From NCBI RefSeq assembly GCF_002904295.1, contig NZ_PPHG01000025.1, forward strand, positions 124,001 to 188,000: a stretch of 64,000 nt of DNA, written 5' to 3'. The notes beneath the pieces are model-generated. The model made no database searches. It had not been told where the DNA came from and saw only the letters and a program-made list of their open reading frames with translations. Position numbers and translations under genes: made by a program. Positions 1 through 7,735 of the stretch are shown here, in pieces. Numbering within the stretch: position 1 is the first letter of the stretch; the number at the start of each line of letters is the position of its first letter. The stretch is from Amycolatopsis sp. CA-128772. Lineage in GTDB: Bacteria > Actinomycetota > Actinomycetes > Mycobacteriales > Pseudonocardiaceae.

Positions 1-296
1 CCGTGGGCGACCAGCGCGAACAGGTCGACGCCGGTCAGCGGCTCGACGCCGAACCAGTGCGCGCCGCTCACCCCGCCCAGCGGGCCCGCGGGCAGGCCGG
101 TCGGGCCGAGCGTGCCGATGTCCGGGGTCAGGCTCTGCCCCTCGGCCAGGACGAACAGGTCGGCCGCGGCGGCGAGCAGCACGATGACGACGACCAGGAG
201 GGCGCAGACGGACGTCCACCGCCCGGAGCGGACGGCGCGCCACACCGCGGCGGGCAGGGAGCGCGCCGCGAGGGGCGGCAGGGCGGGGAGGGCCAC
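1..296 (-). CDS. ABC transporter permease, DppC/OppC type (partial, N-terminus only)
   Basis: This is the first ~98 residues of a binding-protein-dependent transporter permease that runs off the left edge. A GTG start at 296 has GAAGG five bases upstream. The protein begins with a short cytoplasmic segment containing AVRSGRW, followed by a hydrophobic stretch (residues ~30-50, rich in LVVVIVLLAAAA) that would be the first membrane span. A later segment reads HWFGVEPLTGVDLFALV, matching the DppC hallmark HWFGTDxLGRDVFSR. Such permeases pair with a DppB-type partner and two ATPases to import peptides, nickel or sugars. A DppC gene usually follows dppB. Here the upstream neighbour is the broken LysR gene, so this may open its own transcript. 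The substrate cannot be read from this fragment. Confidence 0.75.
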   Translation of the reverse strand, partial: MALPALPPLAARSLPAAVWRAVRSGRWTSVCALLVVVIVLLAAAADLFVLAEGQSLTPDIGTLGPTGLPAGPLGGVSGAHWFGVEPLTGVDLFALVAH

Positions 297-436
297 AACA
301 CCTTCAAGGTTCAGCCGATCGAGTGACGATCGAGGACTTTAAGGAGTTCGCGCGTGATCGATCCACTGTCTCGCACTGTGGGACGATACTTGCTTGCGCG
401 GTCCGTGTCATGGAGTCCGCGCACCGGCGTGCCCGG

Positions 437-1269
437 TCAGCCGCCGAACGCGCTCCGGTGGGCGGCCGCGCAGGTGTCCGGGAGGTCGTCCGGGACGACG
501 ACGCTGCCGGTGACGGTCGTGCGGGGTTCGAGCGGGATGGCGCGCACCCGGGCGGAGCGGATCTCGGCCACCTGGTCGGCGGCCAGCACCGTCCAGCTGC
601 GGGGATCGGAGCCGACCTCGACGATCGTGTCCTGGACCATGCCCGCCCGGACCGGAGCGCCGGGCCCCGGCAGGACGCCGGCCGGCAGGTCGTGGTCGCG
701 GGCCGTGCGCAGCGGCCCGGTGGCCAGTTCGGCCACCGCGATCCCGGCGCGGCCGGCGGCCGGGTGCCGCGCGGACACCACCGCGAACAGGGCCTCCGTC
801 CACGCCGGCAGCACCCGCAGCCCGGGTGCCGCCCGCACGCCCCGCGCCAGCGCCAGGTCGATCTCCCCTGCCGCAGCGCGTTCAGCCGGGCGGGCAGCGG
901 CAGGTCGACGAGCACCACGCCGAACCCCGGGGCCCGCTCGCGCAGCGCGTCGATCCCGCGTTCCAGGCGGGCGGTGAACTGCCCCGGGCCGGTCCCGATG
1001 CGCATGACACCGGCCTGCTCGCGAGCCACCACCCGGACCCGGTCGGCGGCCGCGAGGGCCGCCCGCGCCGCGTCGAGGACCTGCTGCCCCGCTGCGGTGA
1101 GCCGGACCCGGCGCGGCGACCGGTCGAACAGCCGGACGCCGAGTTCGCGTTCCAGCCGCGCGATCTGCCGGCTGACCGCCGGCTGGGCGATGTGCAGCCG
1201 CTCGGCCGCGCGGCCGAAGTGCAGCTCGTCGGCGACCATGACGAAGTACCGCAACGCCCGCAGCTCCAC
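437..1269 (-). pseudogene. LysR-family transcriptional regulator, frameshifted
   Basis: The GTG start at 1269 follows GGGGAGG. The N-terminal half is a clear LysR winged helix-turn-helix: MELRALRYFVMVADELHFG, then AAERLHIAQPAVSRQI (residues ~20-40) and the wing LFDRSPRRVRLTAAG. After LNALRQG the frame breaks at a CCCC run (865-868 on the plus strand). Restoring one base gives GEIDLALARGVR and a continuous effector-binding domain to the stop at 437, for ~277 residues, slightly short for the family. As written, the protein loses about half of its effector domain. The gene is divergent from the luciferase-like oxidoreductase at 1360, the usual LysR-target layout. A sequencing error in the homopolymer is as likely as real decay. 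Confidence 0.8.
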
Positions 1270-1300
1270 CGGACCTCCCCTGCGACGATGCCGCCAGGTT

Positions 1301-1316
1301 ATCGCTGCGCGTCGAT
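1301..1316. promoter_or_regulatory. Dyad in the LysR/oxidoreductase divergent spacer
   Basis: The 90-base spacer between the LysR start (1269) and the oxidoreductase start (1360) contains ATCG (1301-1304) and CGAT (1313-1316), exact inverted arms separated by eight bases. LysR proteins typically bind such dyads (T-N11-A type) in divergent promoters. The spacing here is not an exact T-N11-A box, so this is only a candidate operator. Confidence 0.3.
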
Positions 1317-1359
1317 CTTGGCCCTGGTTCGCCACCGGCCGCGGTGCTGGAGTCGGGCC

Positions 1360-2196
1360 ATGACCCTCGAATTCGGCCTGCTCGGCGCCCACCTGCGCGA
1401 GCACCAGCTGACCCCGGACAGCGCCGCGCGCCTCGAGCGGGCCGGCTACGGCACGCTCTGGCTGGACGCCTCGCCGCCGGCCGGCCTCGGCCTCGCCGAG
1501 CAGCTGCTCGACGCGTCCACCCGGCTGACCGTCGCCACGAGCGTGGTGAACGTGTGGACCGCCGACGCGGACACCGTCGCCGACTCCTACCACCGCATCG
1601 AAGCCCGGCACCCCGGCCGGTTCGTGCTCGGCGTCGGGATCGGGCACCGCGAAGCCGACCGCGGATACGCTTCGCCGTACGACACGCTCGTGTCCTATCT
1701 GGACCGGTTGGCCCAGGCGGGCGTCCCGGCCGGCCGCACGGTGATCGCCGCGCTGGGGCCGAAGATGCTGCGCCTGGCCCGTGACCGCACGGCCGGCAGC
1801 GTGCCCTGCATGGTCCCGGCCGAGCACACCCGGCGGGCGCGCGCGATCCTCGGCGCGGGCAAACTCCTGCTGCCCGGCCACTTCGCCCTCGTGGAACCGG
1901 ATGCCGCACGGGCTCGCGCGACGGCCCGGTCGCAGCCGCCCGGCACCGCGCTGGGTGTCACCAGCTACGCGAACAACCTCCGGCGCCTCGGCTTCACCGA
2001 CGAGGACCTCGGCGGGAGCGACCGGCTCATCGACGCGCTCGTCGCGCACGGCGACGCGGCCACCGTCGCGGCCCGGTTGCTGGCCCACCGGGACGCCGGC
2101 GCGGATCACGTCGGCGTCCACCCGCTCGGCGACGATCCGATCGGGACACTGCTCGCTGTCGCCGCCGCGGTGCGCGCCGCCGGACAGCCCGGCTGA
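1360..2196 (+). CDS. Luciferase-like (LLM) F420-dependent oxidoreductase
   Basis: A 278-residue single-domain (beta/alpha)8 flavin/F420 oxidoreductase of the bacterial luciferase superfamily. Family features are ARLERAGYGTLWLDASPP near residue 25, VATSVVNVWTADADTVA near 58, the RHPGRFVLGVGIGH strand-loop (around residue 90) that shapes the cofactor phosphate site, and a C-terminal DAGADHVGVHPLGDD. Many actinobacterial members of this subgroup use F420 rather than FMN, but cofactor and substrate cannot be fixed from sequence. ATG is chosen at 1360 because the conserved core begins at once (LEFGLLGAHLREHQL), although no strong ribosome site is visible. It is divergent from the broken LysR gene, so its transcription may be under that regulator or released from it. 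Confidence 0.85.
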   Translation: MTLEFGLLGAHLREHQLTPDSAARLERAGYGTLWLDASPPAGLGLAEQLLDASTRLTVATSVVNVWTADADTVADSYHRIEARHPGRFVLGVGIGHREADRGYASPYDTLVSYLDRLAQAGVPAGRTVIAALGPKMLRLARDRTAGSVPCMVPAEHTRRARAILGAGKLLLPGHFALVEPDAARARATARSQPPGTALGVTSYANNLRRLGFTDEDLGGSDRLIDALVAHGDAATVAARLLAHRDAGADHVGVHPLGDDPIGTLLAVAAAVRAAGQPG

Positions 2197-2220
2197 ACCC
2201 GGGGGCCGGCCGGGCGTCCA

Positions 2221-3915
2221 ATGGAGGAGGTGTCCCCGGACGGAAGGACGTGCTGCGGGTTGTCCCTCTTGACCAGCCGGCCGCCGGGCACGGCCGAGCC
2301 CCCGGCGGTGTCACCGCCGGGGGCGCGTGGGCGCGCCCGGCGGTGGCTGTACGCGCTCGTCGTCGCCGCGCTGCTCGCGGAGATGGCGATCGCGATGCTC
2401 ACCACGGCGGTCGCGCAGTCCCCGACGATCGACGAGCCGGTCTACGCGGGCACCGCGGTGGTGTACCTGGAGCAGCACAGCCTGCGGTACAACCCGGAAC
2501 ACCCGCCGCTGGGCAAGCTGATCATCGCGACCGGGCCGGCCTTCGCCGGCGTCCACCTCGACCCGGCGTTCACCGGCGACCAGACGCAGCTGGGCCGGCA
2601 CGTGCTGTACGAATCGGGCCGGGACCCCGGGCACCTGTTGCTGCTGGCCCGGTTGCCGGTGATCGTGCTGACGCTGCTGTTCGGGCTGGTGGTCTTCGCG
2701 TTCGCCCGCGACCTGGCCGGCCCGGCCGGCGGCCTGGTGGCGCTGGGGCTGTCCGCCTTCTCCCCCGACCTCATCGCGCACGGGTCGCTGGCCACCCTGG
2801 ACGTGCCGGTGGCCGGGTTCCTGGTGACGTCGGCGTGGCTGGCGTGGCGCACCCGCCGGCGTCCCACGCTGTACCTGCCCCTGACGGGACTCGCCCTCGG
2901 CGCGGCCGTCGCGACCAAGATGAGCGCCCTGGCCGCGGTTCCCGTGGTGCTGCTCCTGGTCGTGCTGCCGGCCTGGCGCGCGCCGGAAGGCCGTGTCCGG
3001 CGCCTGGCCGCCGCGGCCACTTCGGTGGCGCTGCTGGCGATCGCGGTGGTGTGGGCGTCCTACTCGGTCGTCGACCCGCAGGTGCGCTGGGTGACACCAC
3101 CGGGCCTGCCGCCGTTGCGGGGCGTACGTGCGCTCGCCGCCTGGCTGCCGTTGCCGGAGCCGTACCTGGCCGGGATGCGCGTCCAGTTCGGCTTCGAAGA
3201 CCAGGTGTGGACGACGTTCCTGTTCGGCACGCAGCACGCCGGGTCGCTGTGGTATTACCTGCCGGCGGCACTGCTGGTGAAGACACCGCTGGGCGCGTTG
3301 GCGTTGTGGGCGTTCGGCGCGGTGGTATTGACGGCGATCCCCCGGCTGCGCCCGGCGGCCCCTTACGTGCTGGTCCCCGCGGCGGTGCTGCTGGCGTCGG
3401 CGATGACGGGCAGCCGCGACCTCGGCGTCCGGTACGCGGTCTTCGTGCCGATGTTCCTGGCCGTCGCGGCGGGCGGCGTGGTGCTGCTGCGCCGGCGCGG
3501 GGTGCAGGTGGTGGTGGCGGGGCTGGTGGTGTTTTCGGCGGTGAGTTCCCTGCGGACGTACCCGTATTACGTGCCGTACGCGAACGAAGCATTCGGCGGC
3601 CCGGCGGCAACCCATCTGCGCCTGCACGATTCGAACGTCGACTGGGGCCAGGACCTGGGCCGGCTGGGCGAACGCCTGCGCTCGCGGTACCCCGGCGAGC
3701 GGGTGTGGCTGGTGTACAAGGGCAGCGGAGTGCCGTCGTACTACGGCATCGAGGCTTCGGACCCGCTGGCGGTGCCGCCGTCGGAGGTACGCGGCCTGCT
3801 GGTGGTATCGGATTCGGCGGCCGCCAAGGCGGACGGCCGGCTGGCGGCGCTGATCCGGGAAAGTGCGCAGATCGACGAGGTGGGCCACGCGATCACCCTC
3901 TACCGGCGGCCGTGA
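2221..3915 (+). CDS. GT-C membrane glycosyltransferase, GT39/ArnT-like
   Basis: A 564-residue polytopic membrane protein of the dolichyl-phosphate-mannose/ArnT-like superfamily, which transfers sugars from polyprenyl-phosphate donors on the outer membrane face. After a Pro/Arg-rich cytoplasmic start, the first span lies at about residues 42-63. The first extracytoplasmic loop carries SPTIDEPVYAGTAVVYLE, with the acidic DE pair typical of GT-C catalytic loops, followed by YNPEHPPLGKLI, a PMT_2 signature. At least ten further hydrophobic spans follow (LLLARLPVIVLTLLFGLVV, VVLLLVVLP and others), and a soluble C-terminal tail contains DSNVDWGQDL, common in this subgroup. The exact start is uncertain: ATG at 2221 and in-frame GTG at 2230 are both possible and neither has a good ribosome site. 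The acceptor is unknown. An inverted repeat spans the stop codon. Confidence 0.8.
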   Translation: MEEVSPDGRTCCGLSLLTSRPPGTAEPPAVSPPGARGRARRWLYALVVAALLAEMAIAMLTTAVAQSPTIDEPVYAGTAVVYLEQHSLRYNPEHPPLGKLIIATGPAFAGVHLDPAFTGDQTQLGRHVLYESGRDPGHLLLLARLPVIVLTLLFGLVVFAFARDLAGPAGGLVALGLSAFSPDLIAHGSLATLDVPVAGFLVTSAWLAWRTRRRPTLYLPLTGLALGAAVATKMSALAAVPVVLLLVVLPAWRAPEGRVRRLAAAATSVALLAIAVVWASYSVVDPQVRWVTPPGLPPLRGVRALAAWLPLPEPYLAGMRVQFGFEDQVWTTFLFGTQHAGSLWYYLPAALLVKTPLGALALWAFGAVVLTAIPRLRPAAPYVLVPAAVLLASAMTGSRDLGVRYAVFVPMFLAVAAGGVVLLRRRGVQVVVAGLVVFSAVSSLRTYPYYVPYANEAFGGPAATHLRLHDSNVDWGQDLGRLGERLRSRYPGERVWLVYKGSGVPSYYGIEASDPLAVPPSEVRGLLVVSDSAAAKADGRLAALIRESAQIDEVGHAITLYRRP

Positions 3916-3931
3916 CTGCTTCTTGTCACGG
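3910..3931 (+). terminator. Inverted repeat over the glycosyltransferase stop codon
   Basis: CCGTGAC (3910-3916) and GTCACGG (3925-3931) are perfect 7-base arms with an 8-base loop, including the TGA of the glycosyltransferase. The following bases are moderately T-rich (ATTTGTCAT) but there is no true T tract. It is either a short terminator or an operator in front of the radical SAM gene. Confidence 0.4.
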
Positions 3932-4067
3932 ATTTGTCATGAATCGCGGCCACGGCGATTCTTTTCCCGGCTGAGCCGCGCGTCCCGGGCCATTGACCCT
4001 CCGCGAACTACCTGCGACCCTTCGTGAACGCGCTCTCGCTCTGTGGCCGGGGAAGGGGAGAGAACCG

Positions 4068-4887
4068 ATGCCAGCCGGCACGCGCATCAGATCACTCGCG
4101 CTGGAACTGACCGGGCGTTGCCAGCTGTCCTGTGCCCACTGCTACGCGGAATCTTCGCCGCGGGGCGGGCACGGCACCATGACCGGCGCGGACTGGCGGC
4201 GGGTACTGGACGCGGCGGCCGGATCCGGCGTCGAAGCGGTGCAGTTCATCGGCGGTGAGCCGACGCTGCACCCCGAGTGCGCCGGTCTGGTCGACCACGC
4301 GCTGGCCCTGGGGATGCGCGTCGAGGTGTTCACCAACCTGGTGCGGGTCAGCCGGACCTGGTGGTCCCGCTACCTGCGCCCGGGGGTGTCCGTGGCCACG
4401 TCCTACTACACCGCCGATGCCGCGGCCCACGACGCCCTCACCGGGCTGCGGGGCAGCCACGCCCGGACGCGCGCGAACATCGCCCGGGCCGTTCGGGCGG
4501 GGGTGCGGATCCGGGTGGCGGTGGTCGGGTCCGGCGCGGTGGCGGACCGGGCGTGCGCGGATCTCGCCGCCCTCGGGGTCGAGCACGTCACCGTGGGCCG
4601 GTTCCGGGAAATCGGCCGCGGCTCCCGCGGCCCCCCGCCCTCCGGCCGCCGAACTGTGCGGTCAATGCGCCCAGGAAATGGCGGCCGTCGACCCGCTCGG
4701 CAATGTGTCGCCCTGCGTGATGGCGCGGTGGATCCGGATCGGGAACGTCCACCGGGAGCCGGTGGACGTGATTCTCGCCGGTCCGCGAATGGCGGCGATC
4801 TCCGCCCGCTTCGCCGAGCGAGGCGGCGGCAACGACTGCTCGCCGATGCCGGCGTGCTCGCCGCGAGACCAGGCCGCCGGCCCGTAG
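4068..4887 (+). pseudogene. Radical SAM/SPASM protein, copy 1, frameshifted
   Basis: ATG at 4068 follows GGGGAAGGGGAGAG. The protein opens with LALELTGRCQLSCAHCYAES, a CxxxCxxC cluster-binding loop for the S-adenosylmethionine 4Fe-4S centre, followed by VQFIGGEPTLHP (the GGEP motif) and SYYTADAAAHD. After RGSRG the frame is lost at a run of six C (4631-4636). Removing one base continues PRPPAAELCGQCAQE, NVSPCVMARW and a C-terminal NDCSPMPAC, a SPASM-like set of cysteines for an auxiliary cluster, giving 272 residues. The intact paralogue at 22365-23189 aligns along its whole length and confirms the corrected frame. It is convergent, eight bases apart, with an NB-ARC/TPR gene that is also duplicated. 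The substrate is unknown, and no convincing precursor peptide lies alongside. Confidence 0.85.
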
Positions 4888-4895
4888 ACCGGTGC

Positions 4896-7301
4896 TCAGC
4901 CGAGCAGCCGGCCGATCCGCGCCGCGTTCTCCCGCGCCTGCGGATCGGCATAGCCTTCGAACAGTTCGTACGCCTCTTGCCGGCAGGCCCGCGCTTCGGC
5001 GGCATCCGTCGCCGCCAAGGCCGCGCCGAGGTTGCCGAGCGCGACCGCGAGCGGCCAGCGGTCGTCCAGCTGCCGGAAGATCGTCACCGCCCGGCGGTGG
5101 AACGGAACGGCGTCCGCTGCGCGTTCCAGCCCCTGGTAGGCCTCCCCGGTGCCGTCCAGCGCCGCCGCCTCCCTGGCCCGGTCTTCGAGCGCCCGGTGCA
5201 GGGTGGTGGCGCGCTGGCAGGACACGAGCGCGTCGTTGAACAGGCCGTTGAGCCGCTGGATCCGGGCGTACTCGAGGAGCACCCAGCCCTCGTTGCGGTC
5301 CTCGTTGCGGGCCCGGGCGAGGTCGAGCGCCGTTCCGGCCGATACGAGCGCTTCTTCCCGTCCGTCTTCGGCCGAATCAGCCTGGGCGCGCGCCAGCATG
5401 ACGAGCGCGACCAGTTCCCGCCGCTCATCGCCGAGTTCCCGGCTCAGCAGCAGGCTGCGAGTCGCGGTTTCGATCGCCTCGGGGTACCGCCGGGAACCGG
5501 TGTAGGCCTCGGCGAGGTTGAACAGCGCGGTCGCCTCCCGTTCGGTGTCATCGCGTTCGCGTGAAAGCACCCGGGCCGACTCCAGCTGCTCGATGGCTTC
5601 GGTGAACCGGCGCTGCATGAGGAAGAGCACGCCGAGCATGTTGACCGACAGCAATTCCCCTTCGCGGTCATCGATTTCCCGGCGGAGCCGGAGCACCTCC
5701 CGGTGCACGCGGACCGCGTCGGCCAGCCGGTGCTGGGCGGAATAGGCGCTGCCGAGCGCAAACAACGCTTCCGCTTCGGCCACGCTGTCGCCATCGCGCC
5801 GGGCGGCGCCCAGCGCCGTCTCGATCACCTGCAGCCGGTCGGCGATCGTCGCGTCCCGGGTGAAGTACGGCCGCAGCATCAGCGCCAGTTGCCAGGACAC
5901 GCGGTCGAGCCCCGACTTTTCCGCGGCCTGGACGGCGGCGAGGAGGTTGGCCCACTCGGCTTCGTACCACCGGGCGCCGTCGAGGTAGGCCGGGAAACCG
6001 GGCACCGTCGAAGGGGCCGGCAGGGCGGTCGGCGGGAGGAGCCGGGCCGGTGTCCGCATGGCCGTCCCGGCCGCGTGGGCGACGTGCAGGTACCACGCGA
6101 GCACCCGGCTCAGTGCGGCGTACTGCTCTTCCAGGGAGTCCTGGTGGTGGGCGGCGTTCGTGGCGTACGCGCGCAGGAGGTCGTGGAACTCGTAGCGGTC
6201 CGGCGCGGTCTGCTCGATCAGGTGAACGCCGCAGATGGAGTCCAGCAGCCGACGTGCGTCCAGCACGGTGACGTCCGCCAGCTCGGCGGCCGCCTGGACG
6301 CTGAATTCGGGCCCGGGGTGCAGGCCGAGCAGGCGGAACATCCTGGCCGCGTCGACCGGGAGAGCCCGGTAGGACCAGGCGAACACCGCGCGCACGCCGT
6401 CCGCTTCTTCGCCGTCTTCGGCGGTCAGGGCGTCCCAGAGCCCGGATTCGTCCCGCAGGTCCTGGATGAGCTGTCCCAGCGGCATCCACGGCCGGGTCGC
6501 CGCCCGTTCGGCGGCGATCCGCAGCGCCAGCGGCAGGCAGGCGCACAGCCGGGCGAGCTCGGCGATGTCGGCGGGATCGTCCTGGGCGCGGTAGTCCGCG
6601 GTGATGGCGGTGATCAGCTCGACCGACTCCGATTCCGGGAGGACTTCGACGATGACCCGCTGGGCACCGTCGCGGGCCATGAGCCCGGCGAGCCGGTTCC
6701 GGCTGGTGACGATGACCCGGCAGCCGTCGCTGCCCGGGATGAGGGGCCGCACCTGCCCGACGCTCTCGGCGTTGTCCAGGACGACGAGGACGCGGAGGTT
6801 GGCCAGCAACGACCGGTAGAGCGTCGCCTTGGCCTCCAGGTCGGCGGGAATGCGGCCCGGGGGTACGTCCAACGCCCGGATGAACCGGTCGAGCGCCTGT
6901 TCGGCGGTGATCGGCGTGCCCGGATCGTAGCCGCGGAGGTTCACGTACAACTGGCCGTCGGGGAACTGGTCCTGGGTGCGGTGGGCCCAGCGAAGGGCCA
7001 ACGCGGTTTTCCCGACTCCGGCGGTTCCGACGATCACCGTGAGGTGAGCGGCGTCCGGGCCCAAGGGGAACAGGACCCGGTCCAGCCGGCCCAGTTCGGC
7101 CGACCGATTCACGAATCCCCGGACGTCACCGAGCAATTGCCGGGGCACGTCCCGCCGGGCTGGGCCAGACCGGTGAAAATGTACGCCCCCGCTGACGTCC
7201 CGCGCCTGGACTACGTCACTGGCCGTGCCGGACAGCTCCGATCGGGTGCCATCCATCGGAACGGGTACCGCCTTGTCGGCGTTCCTGTCCGTCGGGTTCA
7301 T
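4896..7301 (-). CDS. NB-ARC/TPR STAND protein, partner of radical SAM copy 1
   Basis: An 801-residue STAND-type ATPase. ATG at 7301 is fixed by GGAGGAG just upstream. Residues ~20-43 carry a short tag, LSGTASDVVQARDVSGGVHF, seen also in the paralogue at 23269. The NB-ARC domain follows, with P-loop GTAGVGKT (92-99), RVLVVLDNAE (Walker B region), VIVTSRNRLAGL, and LPLALRIAAERAA (GxP-like sensor region), then a winged-helix segment around FAWSYRALP. The C-terminal ~300 residues are helical TPR-like repeats (ALFNLAEAYTGSRRYPEAIE and others). It lacks the SARP/BTAD DNA-binding domain found on the two AfsR-like genes of this window, so it is better read as a signal-dependent scaffold or switch than as a DNA-binding activator. 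It is convergent with the radical SAM gene. Its role is unknown. Confidence 0.85.
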   Translation of the reverse strand: MNPTDRNADKAVPVPMDGTRSELSGTASDVVQARDVSGGVHFHRSGPARRDVPRQLLGDVRGFVNRSAELGRLDRVLFPLGPDAAHLTVIVGTAGVGKTALALRWAHRTQDQFPDGQLYVNLRGYDPGTPITAEQALDRFIRALDVPPGRIPADLEAKATLYRSLLANLRVLVVLDNAESVGQVRPLIPGSDGCRVIVTSRNRLAGLMARDGAQRVIVEVLPESESVELITAITADYRAQDDPADIAELARLCACLPLALRIAAERAATRPWMPLGQLIQDLRDESGLWDALTAEDGEEADGVRAVFAWSYRALPVDAARMFRLLGLHPGPEFSVQAAAELADVTVLDARRLLDSICGVHLIEQTAPDRYEFHDLLRAYATNAAHHQDSLEEQYAALSRVLAWYLHVAHAAGTAMRTPARLLPPTALPAPSTVPGFPAYLDGARWYEAEWANLLAAVQAAEKSGLDRVSWQLALMLRPYFTRDATIADRLQVIETALGAARRDGDSVAEAEALFALGSAYSAQHRLADAVRVHREVLRLRREIDDREGELLSVNMLGVLFLMQRRFTEAIEQLESARVLSRERDDTEREATALFNLAEAYTGSRRYPEAIETATRSLLLSRELGDERRELVALVMLARAQADSAEDGREEALVSAGTALDLARARNEDRNEGWVLLEYARIQRLNGLFNDALVSCQRATTLHRALEDRAREAAALDGTGEAYQGLERAADAVPFHRRAVTIFRQLDDRWPLAVALGNLGAALAATDAAEARACRQEAYELFEGYADPQARENAARIGRLLG

Positions 7302-7735
7302 CGCTCCTCCGCAGAATCGATGCAACCGAACCTCCACCGTAGCGCAGCACCGGACCCGGCCGGCCCCTCCGAAGCTGCCGAAATCCGGGAACCGGCGTGG
7401 CCCCACCAAAATTCCCGTCGCGGTGCTGCGACACTTTTCGATACGTTCGCCCAGCTCACCCCGCATCTCCGCGGCCGACCCGGCAGTGTCCCCGCGACAA
7501 CGGTGGCCGAAACCGGCGCCACCGCTCGATTCACCCACCCGTCCGGGCAATTCGGGCACCTGATCGAGCGCAGATGATCCTTCGCGCGTGTGAAAATTTC
7601 ACCCGGTTCCGTATTTCCGCCGACGGCGACCTCTGCGTTACCACCTGCTCCTTGCCACCGCTTCGAAACTGCTGCTACCGATGACGGACCAGGCCGCAGC
7701 TGACGCTGCCATCGACCTTCTGTGACGGAGATCCG
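7302..7735. promoter_or_regulatory. Divergent spacer STAND gene / GH3, with palindrome
   Basis: This 434-base spacer separates the minus-strand STAND gene from the plus-strand GH3 gene and holds no credible gene. GTGAAA (7590-7595), a central A, and TTTCAC (7597-7602) form a perfect 13-base palindrome about 135 bases before the GH3 start. It resembles operators of sugar-responsive repressors, but the cognate regulator is not in the window. The last bases before 7736 include ACGGAGA, the GH3 ribosome site. Confidence 0.4.

Noticed and set aside
3..326. Plus-strand frame at the left edge
   Set aside because: The minus strand of the same bases encodes a DppC-type permease with a ribosome site and membrane span; the plus frame is compositionally biased.
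3939..3974. Eleven-residue peptide frame (MNRGHGDSFPG) just before radical SAM copy 1, as a RiPP precursor
   Set aside because: It has no ribosome site, no leader-core layout and no counterpart next to copy 2.
4068..4887. Radical SAM copy 1 and its STAND neighbour as an FxSxx-COOH (FxsB/FxsT) system
   Set aside because: The radical SAM protein is far shorter than FxsB proteins, and no FxSxx-ending peptide or TIR-like gene is present.
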